Assembly: GCF_900111145.1 (NCBI RefSeq)
Contig: NZ_FOIR01000001.1
Span: forward strand, 1,619,501 to 1,683,500
DNA: 64,000 nucleotides
Source of the DNA: Roseivirga pacifica
GTDB lineage: Bacteria; Bacteroidota; Bacteroidia; Cytophagales; Cyclobacteriaceae
Direction of reading: 5' to 3'
A program made the translations under genes and the position numbers. Positions 34,233 through 44,410 of the stretch are shown one piece after another (position 1 is the stretch's first letter; each line of letters starts with the position of its first letter). A model generated the notes under the pieces. It worked only from the letters and a program-made list of their open reading frames with translations. It did no database searches and was not told the DNA's origin.

Positions 34233-35723
34233 TTATCTAGAACCGTAGTCCATATCGTCTTCACGATCTACAGGTGTTCTGTCGTTTCTGTTCGCTAAAA
34301 GCCATGCAGTGTGGAATACCAACTGCGCTCTTTTTGCCATTACATCAAAAGTGATTTTCTCTACAGTATCGGTAGGCCTGTGATAGTCAGCATGTGTACC
34401 GTTAAAGTAGAATATAATCGGAATGCCTTTTTTGGCGAAGTTGTAGTGGTCAGATCGGTAGTAGAATCTGTTTCTATCGTTTGGATCATCATAGCGGTAA
34501 TCTAAGTCAAGCTTAGTGTAAGTAATGTTAGCGTACTCAGAAATAACTTTTAAGTGACTTGAAAGCTTTTCAGAACCAATTACATAAACATAGTCTCTGT
34601 TGCCAGACTCTTCGTGCTCAGGGTCAACTCTACCAATCATGTCGATGTTAAGGTTGTTAACCGTGTTTTCGATTGGGAAGATTGGGTTGTCAGAATAGTA
34701 AGCAGAACCTAAAAGTCCTTTTTCCTCACCTGTTACGTTTAAGAAAAGAATGCTTCTTCTTGGTCTGTGGCCTTCTTTGGCTGCTTGGGCAAATGCTTCA
34801 GCAATTTCCATTACACCAGTAGTACCAGAACCATCATCGTCAGCACCGTTGTTAATTACAGAACCATCTTCGTTCTGACCGATGTGATCATAGTGAGAAG
34901 AGATTACCAAAACCTCATCTTTAAGGTCGGTGCCTTCCAAGAAAGCCATCATGTTTTCAGTAGAAATAGTGTTTAGCTTTTCTTTAACTGAAACATTTAC
35001 TGTTCTAGCCTTGATGTTAGATGGAGTTTCCGCATTGTTAGTCAACTCTTCTGTTGAGGTTCTGAATATCTCAGCAGCAATTTCTTGAGTAATGTAGAAA
35101 ATCATAGAAGGATCGCCTGAGTACTCTTCTTCAAAGCGAAGTCTGCCCATAATGAAGGCTCTTCTTTGACGAGGTAGCGTTTGCTTGAATTGCTCATCGT
35201 CAGCCGCCATCATCATTACAGCTTTAGCGCCAGCTTCAGAAAGTGTTCTCATTAACGAACGATCTCCGGCCATAGCAATCACTGCTTTGCCTTCTAAATC
35301 AAGTCCTTCAAGGTTAGTGCCTTTTCCAACATAAACAGCATCAAGCTTAGCTTCTTTGCTCATGTTTTCATAGCCAAGGAAAATGATTTCTTCACCGTTT
35401 AATTTCTTGCCTTTTCTAGTTTTTATGTACACATCAGACCAGTCTGACTGATACATGTTGAATTTTTGACGGTAAGTACCATCGACAGGGCCTTCTAGGC
35501 CTATTTCTTTATAAAAATCCTCTAAGAATTTAGATGCTTTTTTCTGACCTTCTGTACCTGTTTCACGACCACCGAAATCGTCTGAAGCAAGAATAGAAAG
35601 CTTGCTGCGCATGTCTTGTGGGGTAATCGTATTTGCATACTTCACAGAAGCATCTTGTTGCTGAGCAACCACGCCCATAGGGAGCATAATAGCCGCACCA
35701 ACAAATGATAATAATCTCCTCAT
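34233..35723 (-). CDS. Secreted M28 family metallopeptidase
   Basis: A 496-residue exported aminopeptidase: signal peptide about 1-20 (ending VVAQ), a PA-like insert (about 120-240), and an M28 catalytic domain (about 240-490). The two-zinc site is visible: H277-x-D279 (SSHYDHIG), D295 (NGADDDGSG), E333/E334 (TGEEKGLLGS), D361 (NIDMIGR) and H448 (DYHRPTD). It likely trims peptides in the periplasm or outside the cell. No type IX sorting tail is present. It has its own terminator; divergent from gcvP. Confidence 0.93.
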   Translation of the reverse strand: MRRLLSFVGAAIMLPMGVVAQQQDASVKYANTITPQDMRSKLSILASDDFGGRETGTEGQKKASKFLEDFYKEIGLEGPVDGTYRQKFNMYQSDWSDVYIKTRKGKKLNGEEIIFLGYENMSKEAKLDAVYVGKGTNLEGLDLEGKAVIAMAGDRSLMRTLSEAGAKAVMMMAADDEQFKQTLPRQRRAFIMGRLRFEEEYSGDPSMIFYITQEIAAEIFRTSTEELTNNAETPSNIKARTVNVSVKEKLNTISTENMMAFLEGTDLKDEVLVISSHYDHIGQNEDGSVINNGADDDGSGTTGVMEIAEAFAQAAKEGHRPRRSILFLNVTGEEKGLLGSAYYSDNPIFPIENTVNNLNIDMIGRVDPEHEESGNRDYVYVIGSEKLSSHLKVISEYANITYTKLDLDYRYDDPNDRNRFYYRSDHYNFAKKGIPIIFYFNGTHADYHRPTDTVEKITFDVMAKRAQLVFHTAWLLANRNDRTPVDREDDMDYGSR

Positions 35724-35856
35724 TTTCTGGTTTGTTTTATGGTTCTAAAAATTAGCGCCATAAAGCTAATGATATTTTTAAATGTGTGTGGCTCCGTTTA
35801 TCCAAAACGGGCAGGTTTTTATTTTGTAGATGTAAGGAAATCAAGTCATTGTGAAT

Positions 35857-35864
35857 TACCTTTG
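35857..35864 (+). promoter_or_regulatory. -7 box of gcvP
   Basis: TACCTTTG fits TAnnTTTG, 45 nt before the gcvP ATG. A properly spaced -33 TTTG is not evident. I see no glycine riboswitch in this 186-nt gap. Confidence 0.4.
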
Positions 35865-35909
35865 CCGCCAGAAATTGAGAGGAAATTTTAGCTAAGTAAA
35901 CTAGCGGAT

Positions 35910-38813
35910 ATGACAAAAATCGATCTACGGAAAACCCAGAAGTTTGAAGACCGCCATAATGGCCCTGACGCTAAGGAAGTTCAGGAAATGTTAGAGGTGA
36001 TTGGAGCACCAAGCCTCGATGCTTTAATAGAAGAAACTGTGCCGGCCGGAATTCGAATGAAGGAGCCGTTGAACCTGCCTTTGCCTAAGTCAGAGTTTCA
36101 GTTCTTGAAAGACCTAAGACACATTGCAGCGCAAAACAAAATGTTTAAGTCCTACATTGGTATGGGCTATTACGATACCATTGTGCCGGGTGTAATTCAG
36201 CGAAATATCTTGGAGAATCCGGGATGGTACACGGCTTATACGCCTTACCAGGCGGAAATTGCTCAAGGTAGACTGGAAGCCTTGGTGAATTTTCAAACCA
36301 TGGTAATGGACCTTACTGGGATGGAGATTGCGAATGCATCTCTACTTGATGAGGCCACTGCTGCTGCAGAGGCAATGTTTATGTTTGCTGGTCAGCGCAA
36401 GAAGGATAAGAAATCGGCCAACACGTTTTTCGTAGATGAGAATACTTTTCCTCAGACGATTGAAGTGTTAAAAACACGTTCAATTCCGGTTGGTATTGAT
36501 TTGGAAATTGGTGCTGTTGCAGATTTAGATTTAACTAGAGAAGACCTTTACGGTATCTTAATCCAATATCCTGCTGGTGACGGAAAAGTGATCAATTATA
36601 GCTCGCTTATCGCTAGTGCTCATGAAAACAATGTATTTGTAACCGCAGCTGCCGATTTAATGTCGCTGGCTCTTTTAACACCTCCGGGTGAAATGGGTGC
36701 CGATGCTGTAGTTGGTACAACGCAGCGTTTTGGCGTACCTATGGGCTACGGTGGTCCACACGCGGCTTACTTTGCTACTAAAGAAGCTTTCAAACGCCAA
36801 ATTCCTGGTCGAATTATCGGTGCTTCTATCGATAGCCAAGGCAATCAGGCTTATAGAATGGCCCTTCAAACCAGAGAGCAACATATTCGTAGAGAGAAGG
36901 CTACTTCAAATATTTGTACAGCGCAGGTATTGTTAGGTGTAATGGCGGGTATGTATGGTGTTTATCACGGCTCGCAAGGTATTAAGCACATTGCTTTCAA
37001 AATCCATGGCTTTGCCCAGTTGGTGAACAAAGGATTGAAGCACTTAGGTTTTAATCAGTTAAATGACCTTTACTTCGATACACTAAGAATAGAGACTGAC
37101 TTGGCCATGGCTGAGAAAGTGAAAACTATTGCTGAAGTAAACCAAGTGAACTTCCGTTATTTCGAAGATGGTAGCATTGGTATTGCGGTTGACGAAACTA
37201 CTCGAGTAGAAGACGTTCAGGTTATTTTCGAAATTTTTGCTGAGGCTACTGGTCAGGTAATGGATTTCGATTTGGATGGTGAAGCAGCTGATCTAGAGGT
37301 AGCGTTGCCAGCCGATTTAGAAAGAAAGAGTGATTTCATGACTCACCCGGTATTCAACCAATACCACTCAGAGCATGAGATGCTGAGATATATCAAAAAA
37401 TTAGAGAACAAGGACCTTTCATTGGTGCATTCAATGATTTCACTAGGTTCTTGTACTATGAAGTTGAATGCAACTGCCGAAATGGTGCCAGTTACCTGGC
37501 CTGAGTTCGGTGGTATTCACCCATTTGCACCAACGTACCAAACCCGTGGTTATCACATGATGTTCCACGATTTGGTGGATTGGTTGTCTGAAATTACTGG
37601 TTTCTATGATGTTTCGTTGCAGCCAAACTCTGGTGCTCAAGGTGAGTATGCTGGCTTAATGGTTATTCGTGCTTATCACGAAAGCCGTGGCGAAGGACAC
37701 AGAAACATTGCTATAATTCCTTCTTCAGCTCACGGTACAAACCCTGCTTCTGCGGTTATGGCCGGCATGAAGGTGGTAATTGTAAACTGTGATGAGAAGG
37801 GGAATATTGATGTAGAAGACCTAAAGGCTAAAGTAGAGCAGCACAGCAATGAGCTTTCTTGCCTAATGGTTACTTACCCGTCTACTCACGGGGTGTTCGA
37901 AGAAAGCATTAAAGACATGTGTGCGCTAATTCATGAGCATGGCGGACAAGTTTACATGGATGGTGCCAACATGAACGCGCAGGTTGGTTTAACAAGCCCT
38001 GGTATTATTGGGGCCGATGTTTGTCACCTTAACTTGCACAAAACGTTCTGTATTCCTCACGGTGGTGGTGGGCCTGGTATGGGGCCAATTGGTGTTGCAG
38101 AGCACCTTGCGCCATTCTTGCCGGGTAACCCAGTGATAGAAAGCGGTGGTGATAGCGCCATAACTGCGGTTTCTGCAGCGCCTTGGGGTAGCGCAAGTAT
38201 TCTAACAATTTCTTACGCTTACATTGCCATGATGGGTGCCGAAGGGTTGACCAATGCAACTAAAATGGCTATTCTAAACGCCAACTACATCAAAGCGAAG
38301 CTGGAGAAAGAGTTTAAGATTCTTTATGCAGGTAGCAAAGGCCGTTGTGCTCATGAAATGATCGTGGATTGCCGCGACTTCAAAAACCAAAAGGTAGAAG
38401 TAGAAGACATCGCTAAGCGTTTGATGGACTATGGTTTCCACGCACCAACAGTGTCATTCCCTGTTGCAGGTACTGTAATGATTGAGCCAACTGAGTCTGA
38501 GTCTAAGTCTGAGCTGGATAGGTTCTGCGAAGCAATGTTGAGCATTCGTCAGGAAATCAGAGAAATTGCTGATGGAATTGCCGAAGAAGGTAGTAATGTA
38601 TTGAAAAATGCTCCGCACACGGCCGCAATGGTGTTGGAGGGGCAGTGGGAAATGCCATACTCTAGAGAGAAGGCCGTTTACCCAGCGCCTTATGTTAAGG
38701 AGGCTAAGTTTTGGCCAACAGTTGCCAGAATCGATTCTGCTTATGGCGACAGAAACCTAATGTGTAGCTGTATTCCAGTTTCAGATTATCAGGAAGAAGA
38801 AGCAATGGCCTAA
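35910..38813 (+). CDS. gcvP: Glycine dehydrogenase (decarboxylating), P protein
   Basis: A 967-residue, single-chain P protein of the glycine cleavage system; with GcvT, GcvH and Lpd it splits glycine into CO2, ammonia and a methylene group. PLP attaches to K711 in [19 protein letters not shown]; the inactive N-terminal half and active C-terminal half are both complete. Other gcv genes are not nearby. The last codons and stop lie within a palindrome (CAATGGC-CTAA-GCCATTG) that, with the terminator, is repeated at 43302-43372 beyond the Kelch gene. The reading frame is intact. Confidence 0.97.
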   Translation: MTKIDLRKTQKFEDRHNGPDAKEVQEMLEVIGAPSLDALIEETVPAGIRMKEPLNLPLPKSEFQFLKDLRHIAAQNKMFKSYIGMGYYDTIVPGVIQRNILENPGWYTAYTPYQAEIAQGRLEALVNFQTMVMDLTGMEIANASLLDEATAAAEAMFMFAGQRKKDKKSANTFFVDENTFPQTIEVLKTRSIPVGIDLEIGAVADLDLTREDLYGILIQYPAGDGKVINYSSLIASAHENNVFVTAAADLMSLALLTPPGEMGADAVVGTTQRFGVPMGYGGPHAAYFATKEAFKRQIPGRIIGASIDSQGNQAYRMALQTREQHIRREKATSNICTAQVLLGVMAGMYGVYHGSQGIKHIAFKIHGFAQLVNKGLKHLGFNQLNDLYFDTLRIETDLAMAEKVKTIAEVNQVNFRYFEDGSIGIAVDETTRVEDVQVIFEIFAEATGQVMDFDLDGEAADLEVALPADLERKSDFMTHPVFNQYHSEHEMLRYIKKLENKDLSLVHSMISLGSCTMKLNATAEMVPVTWPEFGGIHPFAPTYQTRGYHMMFHDLVDWLSEITGFYDVSLQPNSGAQGEYAGLMVIRAYHESRGEGHRNIAIIPSSAHGTNPASAVMAGMKVVIVNCDEKGNIDVEDLKAKVEQHSNELSCLMVTYPSTHGVFEESIKDMCALIHEHGGQVYMDGANMNAQVGLTSPGIIGADVCHLNLHKTFCIPHGGGGPGMGPIGVAEHLAPFLPGNPVIESGGDSAITAVSAAPWGSASILTISYAYIAMMGAEGLTNATKMAILNANYIKAKLEKEFKILYAGSKGRCAHEMIVDCRDFKNQKVEVEDIAKRLMDYGFHAPTVSFPVAGTVMIEPTESESKSELDRFCEAMLSIRQEIREIADGIAEEGSNVLKNAPHTAAMVLEGQWEMPYSREKAVYPAPYVKEAKFWPTVARIDSAYGDRNLMCSCIPVSDYQEEEAMA

Positions 38814-38870
38814 GCCATTGTAATTATAAGAAAGTAAAAACCCCAAGTGAAGGCTTGGGGTTTTTTGTTT
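38800..38870 (+). repeat. 71-bp direct repeat, copy 1 (gcvP 3' end)
   Basis: It spans the last few gcvP codons, the palindrome CAATGGCCTAAGCCATTG (38803-38820) and the gcvP terminator. It is 69/71 identical to 43302-43372; the two differences are single substitutions. Confidence 0.9.
38836..38866 (+). terminator. Terminator of gcvP
   Basis: Stem AAAAACCCCAAG/CTTGGGGTTTTT with a 6-nt loop, ending in a T-run. Confidence 0.85.
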
Positions 38871-39048
38871 GATTATCTCCAGTCTTAATTTACGCTCATC
38901 CAGGTTTGTCATGAGGGACTTGAATAGGTTAAACTAATTCAAATAATTGTAATATTTTTTCAAATAAGCGGTATGTAGAATACATAAAAGTGTATACCAA
39001 AATTATCCTTGACCTTTTATCTTGGGGGATTCTTTAAACCTAAAATTT

Positions 39049-42000
39049 ATGTTTAAACACAGACAACTACTTCTAGTAATTACAACTTTTTTTTGTCTTT
39101 CCTCAATTTCAAATGCACAAAAATGGGCCTTCCATTCAGGTTCTAATTATGATAATTCTAATCCGCCTATTTATGGAGAAATGGGTGTTTCAAATGAATT
39201 AAACTCTCCTGGTGATAGGTTTGGGTTTGCTACTTGGACCGATAGTCAAGGGAATAACTATCTGTTTGGAGGGCGAGGAAAGGACTCTGACGGAACAATT
39301 GGATTCAGAAATGACCTTTGGAGGTATGATGGCCAAACTTGGACATGGATTAGTGGCGATAGCACCTTAGATAGTGGTGGCGATCATGGAGCCTTAGGAG
39401 TTGCTGAGCCTGATAATATACCCTCAGGTAGAGTAGATGCCGTCTCATGGACCGATGCTGATGGCAATTTTTGGCTTTTTGGTGGTCAGGGTAAGAATAG
39501 TGCTGGTGTAACTGGCGAGTGGAATGATCTGTGGAAGTTCGATGGTCAAAATTGGACTTGGGTCAAAGGCTCAAATAATATTCATAGTTTGGGTCAATTT
39601 GGTACGGAAGGAGTTGCAGATGCAGACAATGTTCCAAGCGCAAGACGGGGTGCCTCAATAGTTCAAGTATCGAATGGGGAAGTTCTGCTTTTCGGGGGAG
39701 AAGGTCGTGATGGATCAGGAAATGGAGGTTATCTAAATGACCTTTGGAGATGGAACGGAACAGCATGGACATGGCTTGATGGAAGTAATATAGCCAGTAA
39801 CTTTGGTGTATATGGAATTCAAGGACAAGCGAATGTTTCCAATGTACCAGGTGCAAGATATGGCGCAACTTTTTGGGTTGATTCTCAAGATAACTTCTAC
39901 ATCTATGGTGGCTTTGGCTTTGCCGAAAACTCCGGCTTTTCATATCTTAATGACCTCTGGAAATGGGATGGTTCTAATTGGACTTGGGTTAACGGATTAA
40001 AGGATGGAAGCCAAACTGGTATTTATGGAGATATAGGTCAAGAATCAACGATAAACATGCCTGGGTCAAGAGCGGGGGCCATTGGTTGGACTGATGCAAA
40101 CGATAATCTTTATTTATTCTCTGGATTCGGATTCGATAAAGATAGAGGCCCAATAAGATTAAATGATCTATGGAAATGGGACGGAGCCATCTGGCAATGG
40201 ATATCAGGTTCAGATGTAGGCGATGGAAAGGGTAGTTTTGGAATCAAAGACACACCGCAAGAATCCAATTCTCCTGATGCTCGGTTTGGTAGTGGTATTT
40301 GGCTTAATGGAGAAGTGGTTAACCTTTACGGGGGAGATGGATGTCAAGCCGATTTTTGGCAATGGGATGGAACAAACTGGATTTGGAAATCAGGTCAACC
40401 AAGTGTTGAAAAAGAAGGGAATTATGGGACAATTGGTATTGCAAACGCCTCTAATCATCCCGGGATTCGTATGGGTGCAGTTACATGGGAGGTAAACGGA
40501 GATCTTTATTTATTTGGTGGTCAAGGAAGAGGAGATGGGAATTCAGAGGTATTCTTAAATGATCTTTGGAAGTATGACGGCAGTAATTGGACCTGGCTTT
40601 CTGGTACATCAACAAGCGATGATTTGGGTAATTATGGAGAGAAAGGCGTTGCTGCTGAAAGTAACCTTCCTAGATCTCGAAGTCTGGCTTCATCTTGGAA
40701 GACCAGTAATGGGGATCTTTATTTATACGGAGGATTTACAAGAGACGGTGAAAGTTTTGTGAGCTTAAATGATTTATGGAAATGGGATGGTCAAAATTGG
40801 ACTTGGTTAAGCGGTGATAAAACATCAAATCAGCTAGCCGATTATGGTGAAAAAGGAGTTGCAGCCCCATCAAATGATCCTGGTAGTAGATATGGAGCTG
40901 TACAATGGAAAGATAACTCTGGTAACTTATTTCTATTCGGTGGATTAGTTGCTTTCGAAAGTGGAGGGGTTGGGGAGATGGCTGACCTTTGGAAATGGGA
41001 TGGTCAAAATTGGACTTGGGTTGATGGACCGAGTAGTTTTTTTGAACAACAGTATGGAATCTATGGGGAAAAAGGAGTGACAAGTGAATCTTCTATTCCT
41101 GGGCCAAGATATTACGCCACTGTGTTTCAATCTGCCCAGAATGAGGTTTACCTATTCGGTGGCTATGGGTATGATGCTGACGGGGAGTTTTCATATTTGA
41201 ATGACCTTTGGAAATGGGACGGAGCAAACTGGACATGGTTAGCTGGTAGTACAAATGGTGAAGCAGTAGGTAATTACGGTGAAAAAGGAGTGCCTGATAC
41301 TAAGAATGCACCTAGTGCTAGGCAGCTAGCAGCAGGCTGGGTCACGAATAGCGGAAATCTATATGTTTTTGGTGGAAATGGCCTCGATGCAAGAGGTGGT
41401 CAGGGCTTACTTAATGATCTCTGGAGATGGGATGGTGAAGCTTGGACTTGGTTAAAAGGGGCGGACACTATCGATTCGGTTGGTATATTAGGAGAGCGTG
41501 GTGTTCAAGCTCCTGAGAATGAACCTAGTGCAAGAGTAGGGGCGTCTTCATGGATCGGATCAAATGGAACATTTTATCTTTTTGGCGGTATTGGTAAAGA
41601 TCAAAATGGAAGATCAAATGAGCTTAATGATTTGTGGAAGATAGAAAAAGAGCAACAAGGTTTATCCTATAATAACATAGCTGACATTGCAAATAAAGTT
41701 TATGGAGATCAACCATTTGAAGTAATTGTGACAGCATCATCAGGAGAAGTCGTTCAATTGTCAAGTTCAGACCCCAATATTGTTTCTTTTGACGGAAGTA
41801 CTGCTACAATAAATGGCGCAGGCCAAGCGGATATCATTGCTATTGAAGATCGAGCCGATTTCTATCAATCGATTCAAGGAGCTACTCTTATGTCTGTTGG
41901 TAAAGCCGATATTGCCATTAGCGCAGAAGAGCAGAGTAAAATATATGGTGAAAATGATCCTGAATTGACATGGTTTGTGTCTGAAGGTCGGCTTGTTGGA

Positions 42001-43176
42001 GCGGATGACTTAAGCGGTAACCTATTGAGAGCTGAAGGAGAGTCGGCAGGTGCCTATGCGATTGAGCAGGGATCTTTAACTGCTGGAGTTAATTATAATT
42101 TGACATTTAAAGGGGCCGATTTGAGTATTTTTGTGCGTGAGATAACGGTTAAAATTGATGATCTCACTAAAAATTATGGAGAGCAAGACCCTGAGCTTAC
42201 TTTCACTATAACCGATGGATCTCTTGCTTTTGACGACCAGTTTGAGGGAGAACTTTCCAGAGACCCGGGCGAAAATGTGGGTGAATATGAAATTGATGAT
42301 AACACGTTGAGGTTATCAGAGAACTATACTCTTTTTTTTAGCACAGGTATTCTTAGCATTGAACCAGCGGTCCTAACAGTAACAGCAGACGATGCTATCA
42401 TCAACAAAGGAGATGATATTCCAGCATTGACCATTCAATATGAGGGCTTTGTTAATGGAGAAGATGTGTCAGTCCTGAGTCAGGCTCCCGAGGTAAATAC
42501 CTCGGCTACTGCAACAAGTGATAGAGGTACTTATGCTATCGAGGTTACTGGTGGAGAAGCTGATAATTATGAGTTTGCGAATATCAATGGTACGCTCACT
42601 ATTACGGGACCCGTATATAGTTTGCCAAGTACTATTGCATTCAATAATGTAGTTATAGGAGATACGCAGTCTGAGGAAGTAACCATCGAGAATATGGGAG
42701 ATGGGGCGTTGAATGTTACGGGTATTGCGCTGCCAGCAGGTTACTCAGTAGATCAAGCCGCTTTTGATGTGAACGCAGGATCTAATGGAGCATTTACAGT
42801 AACCTTTACTCCTACAGTTGAACAGGTTTACTCTGGTGATATCACAATTACTTCTAATAATGGAGAAGAGAGTATTGCTATATCTGGTGAAGGAAAGGTC
42901 GTTGCGGCTATTGATGATGATCAACTGGATATTGCAGAGGTGAGGGTGTATCCGAACCCATCGAACGAATGGTTAAGTATCGACCTTACAGATTCTCCGG
43001 CCAATAAAGCCAACCTGAGTTTAATCGATACCCAAGGAAGCATTAGCTGGCAACTTACTGAGGAAACAGAAAAGCAGGTGAGTGTGAATGTTTCGAGCTT
43101 CAGTTCAGGCATGTATTTGTTAATAGTTGCTACAGAAAAGGGAACGGTAATCAAGAAAGTAATGGTGAAACACTAA
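39049..43176 (+). CDS. Secreted Kelch-repeat/MBG protein with type IX sorting domain
   Basis: A 1375-residue exported protein. Signal peptide about 1-24 (ending SNAQ). Residues 25-870 hold about 12 Kelch-like units of about 70 residues, each with NDLWKWDGxNWTW, a YGEKGV loop, a small-residue-Arg site, and YLFGG. Three MBG-type domains follow (from about 956, 1033 and 1109; motif YGENDPELT), then an Ig-like choice-of-anchor-D domain (about 1191-1280) and a C-terminal type IX sorting domain (VRVYPNPSNEW to the end, GMYLLIV). It is thus predicted to be surface-attached or released and to bind glycans or proteins. ATG 39049 is chosen since it begins the signal peptide. It is bracketed by 71-bp direct repeats. 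Confidence 0.9.
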   Translation: MFKHRQLLLVITTFFCLSSISNAQKWAFHSGSNYDNSNPPIYGEMGVSNELNSPGDRFGFATWTDSQGNNYLFGGRGKDSDGTIGFRNDLWRYDGQTWTWISGDSTLDSGGDHGALGVAEPDNIPSGRVDAVSWTDADGNFWLFGGQGKNSAGVTGEWNDLWKFDGQNWTWVKGSNNIHSLGQFGTEGVADADNVPSARRGASIVQVSNGEVLLFGGEGRDGSGNGGYLNDLWRWNGTAWTWLDGSNIASNFGVYGIQGQANVSNVPGARYGATFWVDSQDNFYIYGGFGFAENSGFSYLNDLWKWDGSNWTWVNGLKDGSQTGIYGDIGQESTINMPGSRAGAIGWTDANDNLYLFSGFGFDKDRGPIRLNDLWKWDGAIWQWISGSDVGDGKGSFGIKDTPQESNSPDARFGSGIWLNGEVVNLYGGDGCQADFWQWDGTNWIWKSGQPSVEKEGNYGTIGIANASNHPGIRMGAVTWEVNGDLYLFGGQGRGDGNSEVFLNDLWKYDGSNWTWLSGTSTSDDLGNYGEKGVAAESNLPRSRSLASSWKTSNGDLYLYGGFTRDGESFVSLNDLWKWDGQNWTWLSGDKTSNQLADYGEKGVAAPSNDPGSRYGAVQWKDNSGNLFLFGGLVAFESGGVGEMADLWKWDGQNWTWVDGPSSFFEQQYGIYGEKGVTSESSIPGPRYYATVFQSAQNEVYLFGGYGYDADGEFSYLNDLWKWDGANWTWLAGSTNGEAVGNYGEKGVPDTKNAPSARQLAAGWVTNSGNLYVFGGNGLDARGGQGLLNDLWRWDGEAWTWLKGADTIDSVGILGERGVQAPENEPSARVGASSWIGSNGTFYLFGGIGKDQNGRSNELNDLWKIEKEQQGLSYNNIADIANKVYGDQPFEVIVTASSGEVVQLSSSDPNIVSFDGSTATINGAGQADIIAIEDRADFYQSIQGATLMSVGKADIAISAEEQSKIYGENDPELTWFVSEGRLVGADDLSGNLLRAEGESAGAYAIEQGSLTAGVNYNLTFKGADLSIFVREITVKIDDLTKNYGEQDPELTFTITDGSLAFDDQFEGELSRDPGENVGEYEIDDNTLRLSENYTLFFSTGILSIEPAVLTVTADDAIINKGDDIPALTIQYEGFVNGEDVSVLSQAPEVNTSATATSDRGTYAIEVTGGEADNYEFANINGTLTITGPVYSLPSTIAFNNVVIGDTQSEEVTIENMGDGALNVTGIALPAGYSVDQAAFDVNAGSNGAFTVTFTPTVEQVYSGDITITSNNGEESIAISGEGKVVAAIDDDQLDIAEVRVYPNPSNEWLSIDLTDSPANKANLSLIDTQGSISWQLTEETEKQVSVNVSSFSSGMYLLIVATEKGTVIKKVMVKH

Positions 43177-43301
43177 AAGCCGATTGAATATCAAAAGTAT
43201 TTGAGCCAAAGACTGTATTGTTCAGAGTTGGTAGCCATTGCATTGGCGGTGGAGAAAAGCCCTTAGGACAAGCTTGAAGTGGAACCTTGGATATTACCAC
43301 A

Positions 43302-43372
43302 AAGCAATGGCCTAAGCCATTGTATTTATAAGAAAGTAAAAACCCCAAGTGAAGGCTTGGGTTTTTTTGTTT
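43302..43372 (+). repeat. 71-bp direct repeat, copy 2
   Basis: Second copy of the gcvP 3'-end segment including palindrome (43305-43322) and terminator hairpin (about 43339-43367), 126 nt past the Kelch gene stop. Its last base touches the stop codon of the convergent membrane protein gene. Confidence 0.9.
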
Positions 43373-43965
43373 TATGAGGCTAGTAGTTCTAATTCGCTCC
43401 GCTGGTATCGTGAGTAGAATTGGTAGGGAAGGTAAGTGGTGGAGAAAATTAAAATTGAAACTACCATTAACATTTGACTAATACCGAGCTGATTCAAGGA
43501 CTGCAGTTTTAATAGAGATGTTTCATTGTGGTATGTATTGTAGATATCGCTTATAGTTTCTGGTGTTGCTTCCTCTTGGATGTTTGAACTTAGATATTGT
43601 GATTTTATTACTTTGCGCCTAATACTCACTTGATAATTGTTTTGGAAAGAGAGAATGGCAAATAGTATAGAAACAGTTAAACAGATTGCACTTAAATAGC
43701 CTCCGATAAATGCGATTTTCTTGATCATGATGTTGTGTTTTTGAGTGGTTAATAATTTTAAATCTATTTCTAATTCATGGGGAGTCTCTGGTAGAAGCTT
43801 CTCTTTTGCCGAGGTGAAGGCTTCTTCAAAGTCAGCACCAGTATCGGCTTGTATTAGCTCAATTTCCGTGGCTAAATGATCTACCAAATCGTCTATTAGA
43901 GCCACGTTACTAAAGCCATGTTGCTTTAGGTATTCCCTAATTGTGTTTATTTCAGCATTACTCAT
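43372..43965 (-). CDS. PadR-associated membrane protein (HAAS-like)
   Basis: A 197-residue protein. The N-terminal 70 residues are helical and resemble the HAAS/permease-prefix signalling domain (EYLKQHGFSNVALIDDLVDHLATEIE), followed by two TM helices (about 82-105 and 165-185) and a short tail. Its start overlaps the padR stop (ATGA), a usual pairing in which PadR controls a membrane protein operon. A transporter or sensor role is inferred only. Confidence 0.75.
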   Translation of the reverse strand: MSNAEINTIREYLKQHGFSNVALIDDLVDHLATEIELIQADTGADFEEAFTSAKEKLLPETPHELEIDLKLLTTQKHNIMIKKIAFIGGYLSAICLTVSILFAILSFQNNYQVSIRRKVIKSQYLSSNIQEEATPETISDIYNTYHNETSLLKLQSLNQLGISQMLMVVSILIFSTTYLPYQFYSRYQRSELELLAS

Positions 43966-44303
43966 GATAGTGCGGTTTTTGGTTTGCCAAAGAGCGTACT
44001 AAGTGTTGCTTGAAACTCGATTACTTCATTAACCGCAGGTGCTACGGCCTCTTTTCCTTTGCCAGTAAGTCGGTAGTATTTGCGGGTGCGGTTGCCAACC
44101 ATTACGGCTTCTGTTTCTAAGTAGCCCTCTTTGGTTAAGGCGTGTAAGCTAGGGTATAAAGAGCCTTCTTTTATAAGTACTTTGCCTTGTGAGCTCGCCT
44201 TTACGTGCTGAACAATCTCGTACCCATACATTTTTCCGTGGTCGTTTAAGAGCTTTAGAATTATGGGTTTGAGTATGCCTTTTAATAATTCTCGTGAATA
44301 CAT
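43962..44303 (-). CDS. PadR family transcriptional regulator
   Basis: A 113-residue winged-helix regulator: KGILKPIILKLLNDHGKMYGYEIVQHV, GSLYPSLHALTKEGYLE and RKYYRLTGKGKE are family hallmarks. The C-terminal helix for dimerisation is short (subfamily 1-like). I start at ATG 44303 (MYSRELLKG); an upstream ATG would add six residues. A 10-bp inverted repeat at 44298-44333 covers the start codon and leader, fitting autorepression. It is coupled to the downstream membrane protein and divergent from the TPR-LytTR gene. Confidence 0.88.
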   Translation of the reverse strand: MYSRELLKGILKPIILKLLNDHGKMYGYEIVQHVKASSQGKVLIKEGSLYPSLHALTKEGYLETEAVMVGNRTRKYYRLTGKGKEAVAPAVNEVIEFQATLSTLFGKPKTALS

Positions 44304-44333
44304 AGAACAATAATACATCATAATTCTATGTAT
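44298..44333. promoter_or_regulatory. Inverted repeat, candidate PadR operator
   Basis: Perfect 10-bp arms ATACATAGAA (44298-44307) and TTCTATGTAT (44324-44333) around 16 nt. The ACAT/ATGT ends resemble PadR half-sites, and the element overlaps the padR start codon. Confidence 0.6.
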
Positions 44334-44410
44334 TGCAAATTCGGCAGATCTGTAAATATTTTTTAAGTTTATGTAGAGATTCTTTTGCCAACTTCATCTA
44401 CTAAACTGTT

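Noticed and set aside
35724-35909. Glycine riboswitch upstream of gcvP
   Set aside because: The gap is short and shows no tandem aptamer-like structure that I can recognise.
40736-41083. 115-codon open frame antisense to the Kelch gene
   Set aside because: Produced by the repetitive sequence of the real gene; no independent features.
39300-41660. Tandem repeats suggesting a CRISPR or satellite array
   Set aside because: Period of about 210 bp, in frame, with Kelch-like coding pattern; units are too long and diverged for CRISPR.
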